Below, piece after piece: positions 1 to 6,248 of a DNA stretch of 19,473 bases (positions are counted from its first letter, which is position 1; each line of letters opens with the position of its first letter). The notes under the pieces are model-generated. The model had not been told where the DNA came from. It was given only the letters and a program-made list of their open reading frames with translations, and ran no database searches. The translations under genes and the position numbers were made by a program. The stretch lies in contig DASUFE010000082.1 of NCBI GenBank assembly GCA_036274675.1, forward strand, positions 1 to 19,473. Reading direction: 5' to 3'. This DNA comes from DASUFE01 sp036274675 (GTDB taxonomy: Bacteria > Pseudomonadota > Gammaproteobacteria > HTCC5015).

Positions 1-465
1 GTTGAAGCGCGCGCCGAATCGGGACTGAATCCAGTCTTGTACCCCGTAATTACCGTTCCAGGCGATTCCTTCGAAGAAGGGATATATCAGTGCAACGATA
101 ACAAATGATGCAATCAGCTGCGGATAGAACCGCGCGCGCTCGGCGATACCACCGGAAATAATGGCCGGAATAGCAGCGGCGAAGGTCAGTAAAAAGAAAA
201 ACTTGACCAGACCATAACCATTTTCAGCCGACAGCTCCTTGGCGCTGGCGAAAAAATTCACGCCATAGGCCACGGAATAACCGATGAAAAAATAAGCAAT
301 AGTGGATATCGAAAAATCAGAGAGGATCTTGACCAGGGCATTGACCTGGTTCTTGTGCCTCACGGTCCCCGCTTCGAGAAAGGCGAAGCCGGAGTGCATA
401 GCTAACACCATGATGGCGCCTAACAGTACAAATAATGTATTGCTGCCGGATAAAAGGTTTTCCAT
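1..465 (-). CDS. amt: Ammonium transporter, Amt family (N-terminal part, cut by window edge)
   Basis: This is the first 155 codons of an Amt/Rh-family channel that moves ammonium or ammonia across the inner membrane. The ATG at 463-465 follows an AAGGGGGG Shine-Dalgarno. The translation begins MENLLSGSNTLFVLLGAIMV and continues with Amt-typical stretches: a first membrane helix with HSGFAFLEAG, then VRHKNQVNALVKILSDF, a second helix around IAYFFIGYSVAYG, and FAAAIPAIISGGIAERARF, the usual SGxxAER segment. It then runs off the window at position 1, before the pore aspartate and histidines. No stop codon occurs in the visible part. Many proteobacteria carry a PII gene (glnK) next to amt, but none is visible here; it could lie beyond the edge. 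I saw no convincing sigma-54 promoter (GG-N10-GC with good flanks) upstream. Confidence 0.93.
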   Translation of the reverse strand, partial: MENLLSGSNTLFVLLGAIMVLAMHSGFAFLEAGTVRHKNQVNALVKILSDFSISTIAYFFIGYSVAYGVNFFASAKELSAENGYGLVKFFFLLTFAAAIPAIISGGIAERARFYPQLIASFVIVALIYPFFEGIAWNGNYGVQDWIQSRFGARFN

Positions 466-706
466 TTGACCCCCCTTGAGTTTTTTGATTGTTAACTAAT
501 TAATTTAAAGAGAGCGGATCCTTCCCCCGAAGGTCTCGCATGGCGGTCCGAGTGTGCACTAAAATGGGATGGATGTAAAACAACGGTGCGTGCGCGCTCT
601 ATTAAGGGGCGAATATAAGTTATTGTATTTTCTTCATATATAGCAGCCTGAAAGTCATGGCGACGTATTCCCGGAAGAAAATGATGCGCGCCAACCCATT
701 CAGAGA
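466..706. other. Intergenic region between amt and the tonB stop codon
   Basis: These 241 bases contain the upstream region of amt and the downstream region of tonB, both on the minus strand. The part next to amt is AT-rich, with GTTAAC and TTAATTAA palindromes just before the Shine-Dalgarno. I found no clear Rho-independent terminator for tonB, no credible open frame and no RNA gene. One GG-N10-GC spacing exists near 513-527, but its flanks do not match a sigma-54 promoter. Confidence 0.5.
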
Positions 707-1309
707 CTATTCTTTCCTGGCTTTTTTGGGGTCATCAATTAACACAAAACGTATCGGGATCGTGAGTTCAATCGAATCACGCGCCAAGTCATCCGGCATC
801 ATCGGAAACTTGCCGACCTTTTTGATCAGGCGCACCACTTCGCCGTCCAATATGGGCGAACCTGAACTCTGTTCGATGCGGTAGTTCATCACTTGTCCGT
901 ACCGGTCGAGCACGAACCACAGCACCACCACTCCCTGGTCGCCGCGTTCCAGTGCACGCCGAGGATAGCGTTTGTTCGCTTCCAACATACCTTTCACCAA
1001 GGCCATATAACTGGGCGAAGGCGCATACTCAATGCTCTCGAGCGGTGGCGGCGGCTCCTCTGGTGGAAGGGTCTCTGCCGCTTTCTTCAGCGAATCCTGC
1101 GGCTTGGGCCTGAGTTCCGGCTTTATCTGCCTCGGCTTGGGCTTATCCAGAAGCACGGGCACAGCTGTTACCGGCTTGAACTGGGACAAATCCAGCGGCG
1201 GCGGTTCGTAGACCAGTATATAGGTCGCAATCAAAGCGCCGGCAATATGCATCGCGAGAGATGATGTTACGCCGACCCGGAAAGGATATTTGTGGACTAC
1301 GGAATGCAT
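707..1309 (-). CDS. tonB: TonB energy-transducing protein
   Basis: TonB passes energy from the ExbB-ExbD proton channel across the periplasm to TonB-dependent outer-membrane receptors. The 200-residue product has a short cytoplasmic start and one membrane helix at about residues 13-34 that carries the family SxxxH motif (Ser17 to His21). A proline-rich periplasmic linker (PPPLD, KPKPRQIKPELRPKPQ, PPEEPPPPLE) follows. The C-terminal TonB domain (about 110-195) contains YPRRALERGDQGVVVLWFVL, the SSGSPILD turn, and FPMMPDDL followed by IPIRFVLI. Its ATG overlaps the exbD stop codon by one base (TAATG), so translation is probably coupled. It is the last gene of the exbB-exbD-tonB operon. Proteins of this shape can also serve a TonB variant dedicated to one receptor, so the exact substrate is unknown. 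Confidence 0.93.
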   Translation of the reverse strand: MHSVVHKYPFRVGVTSSLAMHIAGALIATYILVYEPPPLDLSQFKPVTAVPVLLDKPKPRQIKPELRPKPQDSLKKAAETLPPEEPPPPLESIEYAPSPSYMALVKGMLEANKRYPRRALERGDQGVVVLWFVLDRYGQVMNYRIEQSSGSPILDGEVVRLIKKVGKFPMMPDDLARDSIELTIPIRFVLIDDPKKARKE

Positions 1310-1743
1310 TATTGCGGCGCTTCCGTCATCAATGAGATCTGGGTGAAGCCGGTCGTGCTGACCATGCTTAACAGGCCGATAACCTCGCCGTAGGATACGC
1401 CCTTGTCGCCGCGCACATAAACCGTCTGTGCGGCATCTCGCGCCATTTCCGCACTCAGTCGCGCCATCAGCGTGGTATTGTCGACTTTGTCATCGCCTAT
1501 ATAGTACTGGCGCTGCATGTCAATGCTGATTACCAGGGGCTCCTTGGGTTTGCCCATATCCTCGAGATCCGCCTCGGGCATTTCGATCGGCAGTTGCGCC
1601 ATCATCAAAGGTGCGGCAACCATGAAGATGATCAGCAGCACCAGCATCACATCCACCAACGGTGTCACGTTGATTTCAGCCATCGGTTTGTAGCCGACGA
1701 AATCTGCTTCGTCACCGTTATTCCTGTTTACACTTATTCCCAT
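1309..1743 (-). CDS. exbD: ExbD/TolR-family biopolymer transport protein
   Basis: ExbD is the proton-path partner of ExbB in the inner-membrane motor that drives TonB. The 144-residue protein has a short cytoplasmic tail, then INVTPLVDVMLVLLIIFMV, the single helix of the family. Asp31 sits in VDVML, where the proton-carrying aspartate of ExbD and TolR lies. The rest (about 50-144) is the periplasmic domain, ending in QTVYVRGDKGVSYGEVIGLL and related segments. A GGGGAG Shine-Dalgarno lies 8 bases before the ATG. The gene lies 20 bases after exbB and overlaps tonB by one base. ExbD and TolR cannot be separated by sequence alone; the adjacent tonB favours ExbD. Confidence 0.92.
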   Translation of the reverse strand: MGISVNRNNGDEADFVGYKPMAEINVTPLVDVMLVLLIIFMVAAPLMMAQLPIEMPEADLEDMGKPKEPLVISIDMQRQYYIGDDKVDNTTLMARLSAEMARDAAQTVYVRGDKGVSYGEVIGLLSMVSTTGFTQISLMTEAPQ

Positions 1744-1763
1744 GCGTCAATCTCCCCGCACCC

Positions 1764-2468
1764 TTATTTGGATGCCGCAGCAGGATTGAGTTTGGCCAGG
1801 CGGCCGCCGTATTCGGCAATGACGGCCTGCAGGCGTGCCGCGCATAGACCAAAATCGACAGCGAACTTGTTATATGCCATTACGGCCGGAATCGCCGCGG
1901 CAAGGCCGACCGCGGTCGCCAGCAGCGCTTCGGCGATCCCGGGAGCAACGACAGCGAGGCTCGTGTCGTGGGATTTCGCGATCGAGGTGAAGCTGTGCAT
2001 GATCCCCCATACCGTGCCAAACAGTCCGACGAAAGGCGCGGCGGAACCTACCGTCGCCAGGAACGGCAGGCGCACTTCGAGAGTGCGCATAAGGTGACCT
2101 ACTTCCACGCGCATGCTGCGCTCGATGCGTTCACGCTTTTCGCTCGGCGATTCGTCGCGCGCAATCGAAATATCGCGCCACTCTTTCACTCCGGCGGAGA
2201 TAATAGAAGCATGCGGATGGTCTTCATCCAGACCGACCAGCGCCGGGCCAACGGAATTCTGAACCGTCGTTTCCAGTTCATCTATACCGCGGCGGGTTCT
2301 CATCAGCTGCAACAGCTTTTCCACCATCACCGCCCAGCACCATATCGAAAATACAACCAGCAGCAGCATCACGCCCTTGACCACGGGGTCTGCGCGCAAA
2401 ATCAAAGCTGTCAGCGACAGATCGACGGAATGGGCCAAAGCCTGACTTACTTGAGAAGCGGGTTCCAT
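1764..2468 (-). CDS. exbB: ExbB/TolQ-family proton channel protein
   Basis: ExbB forms the pentameric proton channel of the TonB motor in the inner membrane. The 234-residue product has the three-helix layout of the family: helix 1 at about residues 28-50 (VVKGVMLLLVVFSIWCWAVM), a large cytoplasmic loop, helix 2 at about 135-157 (LPFLATVGSAAPFVGLFGTV) and helix 3 at about 172-195 (GIAEALLATAVGLAAAIPAV). The last two carry the TolQ/ExbB signature glycines, alanines and prolines. The ATG is preceded by a strong GGAGG five to six bases upstream. It heads the exbB-exbD-tonB operon. Its upstream region holds four 11-bp-phased TTTACG repeats, annotated separately. TolQ is the alternative name; the tonB gene in the same operon decides for ExbB. 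Confidence 0.92.
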   Translation of the reverse strand: MEPASQVSQALAHSVDLSLTALILRADPVVKGVMLLLVVFSIWCWAVMVEKLLQLMRTRRGIDELETTVQNSVGPALVGLDEDHPHASIISAGVKEWRDISIARDESPSEKRERIERSMRVEVGHLMRTLEVRLPFLATVGSAAPFVGLFGTVWGIMHSFTSIAKSHDTSLAVVAPGIAEALLATAVGLAAAIPAVMAYNKFAVDFGLCAARLQAVIAEYGGRLAKLNPAAASK

Positions 2469-2555
2469 AAATCCCTCCGTAGTAACAAAATGATTTGGTA
2501 TTAACGCGGGGGGAGAACCCGATATGGAAATCAGATTTCACCCTCCCTGGAATGC

Positions 2556-2583
2556 AGTATTGACCCTCAAAAGGAAAATTCAA
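2556..2583 (-). promoter_or_regulatory. Candidate exbB promoter
   Basis: On the minus strand TTGAAT (2583-2578) and AATACT (2561-2556) are separated by 16 bases, each matching the sigma-70 hexamers at four of six positions. The predicted start is near 2549, about 80 bases before the exbB ATG. The match alone is weak. It gains some weight because an array of phased repeats ends 16 bases upstream of the -35 element, where an OmpR-family activator would bind. Confidence 0.35.
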
Positions 2584-2599
2584 TTTAATGTCACGAGAT

Positions 2600-2638
2600 T
2601 TTACGCGCTATTTACGGGCCGTTTACGTGCGTTTTACG
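2600..2638 (-). promoter_or_regulatory. Four 11-bp-phased TTTACG/CGTAAA direct repeats, likely response-regulator operator
   Basis: TTTACG occurs at 2600, 2611, 2622 and 2633, exactly 11 bases apart, so every copy lies on the same face of the helix. Read on the transcribed minus strand the array is CGTAAA-N5 four times, ending just upstream of the candidate exbB -35 box. Two-site direct repeats with an 11-bp period are the standard target of OmpR/PhoB-family response regulators; the CpxR box is GTAAA-N5-GTAAA. Which regulator binds here is inference. Confidence 0.6.
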
Positions 2639-2732
2639 GACGCACGGTTTCTTCTTTAACGAAATCATATAAAGCCAATTTTACCGGGGAGATTCTGCGC
2701 ATTACGCAGTAAGTTGTACTTGATTTTCGGCC

Positions 2733-3149
2733 CTAGATATTGAATTTCGATTTGGCGGCCAGCAATTGCCTGCGTTGCCGCTTGTTCGGGCGGCCCTCAC
2801 TTCGAGGTTGCGCCGCTTTGTCCGCCTCGAGGCTGACCCGCCTCAACTCGCGCGCGGCAATACTGGCTTCGGTTTCACGGTAAAGATGCTGCGCCAGATC
2901 GGCGGACAACCGATGCCGGCTGAGCGCCATAATCTCGATAGTCCATTCATAGATGTCCCTGCGTATCGTCAGGCAATCACCGGGTTGCACGCTCTTTCCC
3001 GGTTTCGCGCGCTCCCCGTTACATTGCACCTTGCCGCCATTGACAGCGGCCACGGCTTGCGGACGCGTTTTGAAAAAGCGCGCGGCCCAAAGCCACTTAT
3101 CCAGCCGCATACCCTGGTCAGCCTGCTCCCTGGATTCATGCCGTTGCAT
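2733..3149 (-). CDS. hslR: Heat shock protein 15 homologue (S4-domain RNA-binding protein)
   Basis: Hsp15 binds stalled 50S subunits that still carry a nascent chain and helps recycle them. The 138-residue product has the N-terminal S4 domain (about residues 14-75) with MRLDKWLWAARFFKTR, matching the RLDKWLWAARF(Y/F)KTR of the E. coli protein. Next comes GGKVQCNGERAKPGKSVQPG, then the family's basic tail (RSEGRPNKRQRRQLLAAKSK). Length is close to the 133 residues of E. coli. I chose the ATG at 3147-3149 because a GGA lies about 9 bases upstream; an in-frame TTG four codons earlier (3159-3161) has no visible ribosome site. The gene follows the renalase-like gene by 39 bases and is probably cotranscribed with it. 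I saw no sigma-32 promoter immediately upstream. Confidence 0.92.
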   Translation of the reverse strand: MQRHESREQADQGMRLDKWLWAARFFKTRPQAVAAVNGGKVQCNGERAKPGKSVQPGDCLTIRRDIYEWTIEIMALSRHRLSADLAQHLYRETEASIAARELRRVSLEADKAAQPRSEGRPNKRQRRQLLAAKSKFNI

Positions 3150-3188
3150 ATGGAATTCCAAAATTCGGTTGAGATCGTAATAGACAGA

Positions 3189-4187
3189 TCATGATCGGGA
3201 GTATTTCAGCAATTCCGCAGCCAGGCTGATACCGCTCAAATAGGCCCCCTCGACGCGCGACATGCGGCACCAGTCTCCGCAAAGGCCCAGCTTCAGTTCA
3301 GGATCATAGGAATGACCTTCGGGCAGGGGATTGACAGTCAACGCCACGGGCCAGAAGCGTGCGTCGACATAAGCCGGCATCGGCAATTTGCGTCGGGTGG
3401 CCAATTCGAAATCCTGCAGGAACTGCATTACCACATCGATCGGTTCGATTTCGGGATGCGCATTTGACCATTCCGGGGAACCGTGCAATACCCATACCTC
3501 CCCATCCTGGCGGTCAGGCTTACTGGAATCGCGCGCCGCCCAGGTCAGCTTCGGCATGACCAGAAACGCCGCGTCAAAACCCAGATTCAGCGGTTGTTCG
3601 AAAGCCAGCATCACTGACCAGCAGGGCATCATCTGCACGGACTGAACGGCTTTCGCCAACCTGGGGGCCCCCTGCAACAGCGGTAAAGCCTGTGGCGCCG
3701 GCACAGCGATGACAACGGCATCAAAATCGCCGAATTGTTCCCCGCTGACGCCCGACAACTCCCAGCGTTCCCCTATGTGCGCGATCTTGCCGACATCGGC
3801 CTGATATTGTACTTCCGACAAGTCGGCCATATCTTCGATACAACTCTGCATGACTGGCCGCCCTACATAACGCGCGGCGCCGTCCTCACGGCTCAAAGCT
3901 TCGCCCAGATGCAGATCAACCAGCCAGGCCTCCCATTCGGCCACCAGCCAGTTTTGTTTCCACTGCGCTATCTGCTGCTGGAAAGCCTGGCTGCGCGCCG
4001 TGAAATACTGGGCGCCCCCATCGTATTGATGCTCCCCCGCCCGGAAACTGCACATGCGCCCGCCCGCGGACGGCATTTTTTCAAAAATTTTTAGGCGGGG
4101 TACGTCATATCGCAAGGCGGCTGCACAACTGACGCCGGCCATGCCGGCTCCCACGATCGCCACGGATTCCAGTTTCTTCGATCCCAT
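3189..4187 (-). CDS. Renalase-like NAD(P)/FAD-dependent oxidoreductase
   Basis: This is a 332-residue flavoprotein of the renalase/amine-oxidase-like group found widely in proteobacteria. The N terminus is a Rossmann FAD site, VAIVGAGMAGVSCAAAL (Gly13, Gly15, Gly18). It is followed by FEKMPSAGGRMCSF, the GGR motif, and YDGGAQYFTAR, which is characteristic of this group. DAVVIAVPAPQALPLL lies in the middle, and LGLCGDWCRMSRVEGAYLSG near the C terminus is the second FAD-contacting motif. No signal peptide or membrane helix is visible. The substrate is unknown; animal renalase oxidises mis-reduced nicotinamide isomers, and bacterial relatives may do the same. Start is the ATG at 4185-4187, with only a weak Shine-Dalgarno. 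It appears to lead a two-gene unit with hslR. Confidence 0.85.
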   Translation of the reverse strand: MGSKKLESVAIVGAGMAGVSCAAALRYDVPRLKIFEKMPSAGGRMCSFRAGEHQYDGGAQYFTARSQAFQQQIAQWKQNWLVAEWEAWLVDLHLGEALSREDGAARYVGRPVMQSCIEDMADLSEVQYQADVGKIAHIGERWELSGVSGEQFGDFDAVVIAVPAPQALPLLQGAPRLAKAVQSVQMMPCWSVMLAFEQPLNLGFDAAFLVMPKLTWAARDSSKPDRQDGEVWVLHGSPEWSNAHPEIEPIDVVMQFLQDFELATRRKLPMPAYVDARFWPVALTVNPLPEGHSYDPELKLGLCGDWCRMSRVEGAYLSGISLAAELLKYSRS

Positions 4188-4234
4188 AGGCCGTCATGGT
4201 ATGTCATTTGCCGATAACGCAACAATAGCGGCGA

Positions 4235-4297
4235 CCGGGAGCCGGCAGAACGCCATCTTACGTCTCCCGGCGAATCTCTTCCGACTGCCGGCTCCCG
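4235..4297 (-). repeat. 13-bp perfect inverted repeat directly after the htpG stop codon
   Basis: The sequence CGGGAGCCGGCAG (4236-4248) and its exact reverse complement (4285-4297) flank a 36-base loop, and the right arm ends at the base next to the htpG stop codon. The loop also contains CTCCCGG (4264-4270), which could pair with CCGGGAG at 4235-4241 instead, so two structures compete. There is no U-run after the stem on the minus strand, so it is not a textbook terminator. It may protect or end the htpG transcript, or be a REP-like element. Confidence 0.6.
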
Positions 4298-6184
4298 TTA
4301 ATACTGCATCAGCAAAGAGTTCATGCGCCTGACGAAACCGGCCGGGTCTTCCAGTTGTCCACCCTCGGCAAGTATGGCTTGCTCGAGCAGCAACAATGCC
4401 CAGCTTTCGAATTTCGCATCGGGTTCCGCCCGCATCTTTTCGAGCATCGGATGCCTCGGATTGACCTCAAGTATCGGCTTGCCCACCGGCATATCGTGAC
4501 CGGCCTGCTTCATCAGACGCTGCATATGCAGCGCCATTTCATGCTCGCTCAACACGATGCAGGCCGGAGAGTCCGTAAGACGGGTCGTCGCCCGCACTTC
4601 CTGCACGCGCTCGCCCAGAGACTTTTTAATGCGCTCGACCATATCTTTGGCCGCTTCACGCACCTGCTCGGCCTGCTTTTTCTCCTCTTCCGTACTCAAC
4701 CCGCCCAGATCGAGATCGCCCTTGGCTACGGACACCAACTGTTTGCCGTTGAATTCTCGCAGGTATTGCATCATCCACTCATCGACACGATCGTACATCA
4801 GCAGAACTTCGATGCCCTGCTTTCTGAACACTTCGAGGTGCGGACTGTTTTTCGCTGCCGTGTAGGAATCGGAGGTGAGGTAATAAATCTTGTCCTGTCC
4901 TGTTTTCGCGCGGGCGAGATAATCCTCGAGCGAGACTTTCTGCTCCGAAGTCTCCTGCAATGTGGAGGCAAACCGCAGCAGGCGAGCTATCTGTTCGCGA
5001 TTGGAAAAATCCTCGGCAAGCCCTTCCTTGAATACATTGCCGAAAGCCTTCCAGAATTGCGTATAGTCCTCGGGCTTCTCCTTGGCCATGGAGTCAAGCA
5101 GACCCAAAACCTTTTTTGCCGAACCGGAACGGATATTGTCGATCAGCTTGTTGTTCTGGAGAATTTCCCGCGAAACATTGAGCGGCAGATCGGCAGAGTC
5201 GACCACACCGCGCACGAATCTAAGGTATTTCGGCATCAGCTGTTCGCTGTCGTCCATGATAAACACCCGGCGCACGTACAGCTTGACGCCGTGCACATGT
5301 TCGCGGTCCCAGAGATCGAACGGGGCCTGCCCGGGAATGTACAGCAAGGTAGTGTATTCCTGCTTGCCCTCGACACGGCTGTGGGTCCATGCCAGCGGGT
5401 CCTGGAAATCGTAGGAGATCGCCTTATAAAATTCCCTGTACTCCGCGTCGCTGATATCCTTTTTCGCGCGCGCCCACAAGGCATTGGTGTCGTTGATTCT
5501 CTCGTACTCCGGCTGACCATCCTTCGGCTCGCCTCCTTCTTTCACCATGAGAATTGGCAGTGATATATGATCAGAATATTTCTTGACGATAGTGCGCAGG
5601 CGCCAGCCGTCCAGGAATTCGTCTTCGTCCGCGCGCAGGTGCAGTATCACGTCGGTGCCACGGGAGGGGCGTTCGGCTGGTTTAATTGTATAACTGCCGG
5701 ATCCTGTTGACTCCCATGCGAAGGCTTCATTCGTGCCCGCCCTGCGGGTGACCACGGTAACCTTGTCCGCGACGATGAAGGAAGAATAGAATCCCACGCC
5801 GAACTGGCCGATCAGTTGCGCATCACGCGCCTGGTCGCCGGTCAGGGAATTGAAGAATTCGCGTGTTCCGGATTTGGCGATGGTTCCGAGATTGGCCATC
5901 GCCTCTTCACGGCTCATGCCGATGCCGTTGTCGGATATTTTAAGCGTACGGGCTTTCTTGTCGTAATCCAGGCGGATCTCCAATTCCCGGCCATCCTTGT
6001 AAAGCGAATCGTCCTTGATAGCCTCGAAGCGCAGCTTGTCACAGGCATCGGAGGCATTGGAAATCAGCTCACGCAGGAAAATCTCCTTGTTCGAATACAA
6101 GGAATGGATCATCAGTTGCAGCAACTGGGAAACTTCCGCCTGAAACGCGTGGGTTTCCGGTTTGAGTTCTTCTGTTGTACTCAT
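4298..6184 (-). CDS. htpG: HtpG, bacterial Hsp90 chaperone
   Basis: HtpG is the cytosolic ATP-driven Hsp90 homologue that remodels client proteins with DnaK. The 628-residue protein is close to the 624 of E. coli. The N-terminal GHKL ATPase domain shows FLRELISNASDACDKLR (catalytic Glu39, Asn43), ISDNGIGMS (adenine-binding Asp85), LGTIAKSGT, and GQFGVGFYSSFIVADKV, the ATP lid region. The middle domain includes YVRRVFIMDD and LPLNVSREILQ, and the C-terminal dimerisation domain follows to the end. The ATG has a modest CAGGGA site upstream. A good sigma-32-type promoter lies in the 64-base gap to the upstream gene, so it is likely a heat-shock gene with its own start. A strong inverted repeat follows the stop. 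Confidence 0.97.
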   Translation of the reverse strand: MSTTEELKPETHAFQAEVSQLLQLMIHSLYSNKEIFLRELISNASDACDKLRFEAIKDDSLYKDGRELEIRLDYDKKARTLKISDNGIGMSREEAMANLGTIAKSGTREFFNSLTGDQARDAQLIGQFGVGFYSSFIVADKVTVVTRRAGTNEAFAWESTGSGSYTIKPAERPSRGTDVILHLRADEDEFLDGWRLRTIVKKYSDHISLPILMVKEGGEPKDGQPEYERINDTNALWARAKKDISDAEYREFYKAISYDFQDPLAWTHSRVEGKQEYTTLLYIPGQAPFDLWDREHVHGVKLYVRRVFIMDDSEQLMPKYLRFVRGVVDSADLPLNVSREILQNNKLIDNIRSGSAKKVLGLLDSMAKEKPEDYTQFWKAFGNVFKEGLAEDFSNREQIARLLRFASTLQETSEQKVSLEDYLARAKTGQDKIYYLTSDSYTAAKNSPHLEVFRKQGIEVLLMYDRVDEWMMQYLREFNGKQLVSVAKGDLDLGGLSTEEEKKQAEQVREAAKDMVERIKKSLGERVQEVRATTRLTDSPACIVLSEHEMALHMQRLMKQAGHDMPVGKPILEVNPRHPMLEKMRAEPDAKFESWALLLLEQAILAEGGQLEDPAGFVRRMNSLLMQY

Positions 6185-6216
6185 GGTCTTGGTCCCTGTT
6201 TATTAACCGCCTCCGG

Positions 6217-6243
6217 ATATGGAGACAAAGCAAAATTTTTCAA
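6217..6243 (-). promoter_or_regulatory. Sigma-32 (RpoH) type promoter for htpG
   Basis: On the minus strand TTGAAA (6243-6238) is followed after 13 bases by CTCCATAT (6224-6217). The RpoH consensus is CTTGAAA and CCCCATnT with a 13 to 15 base spacer, so the -10 element has one mismatch and the TTGAAA core is perfect. The predicted start, near 6210, gives a leader of about 25 bases to the htpG ATG. The element lies wholly between the TPR gene stop and htpG. Confidence 0.75.
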
Positions 6244-6248
6244 TGGCT

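Noticed and set aside
513..527. GG-N10-GC spacing upstream of amt as a sigma-54 promoter
   Set aside because: The surrounding bases do not match TGGCAC-N5-TTGC, and no NtrC site was seen.
4355..5563. 402-codon plus-strand frame across htpG
   Set aside because: It is antisense to the well-conserved htpG coding sequence and its length follows from GC-rich codon use on the opposite strand.
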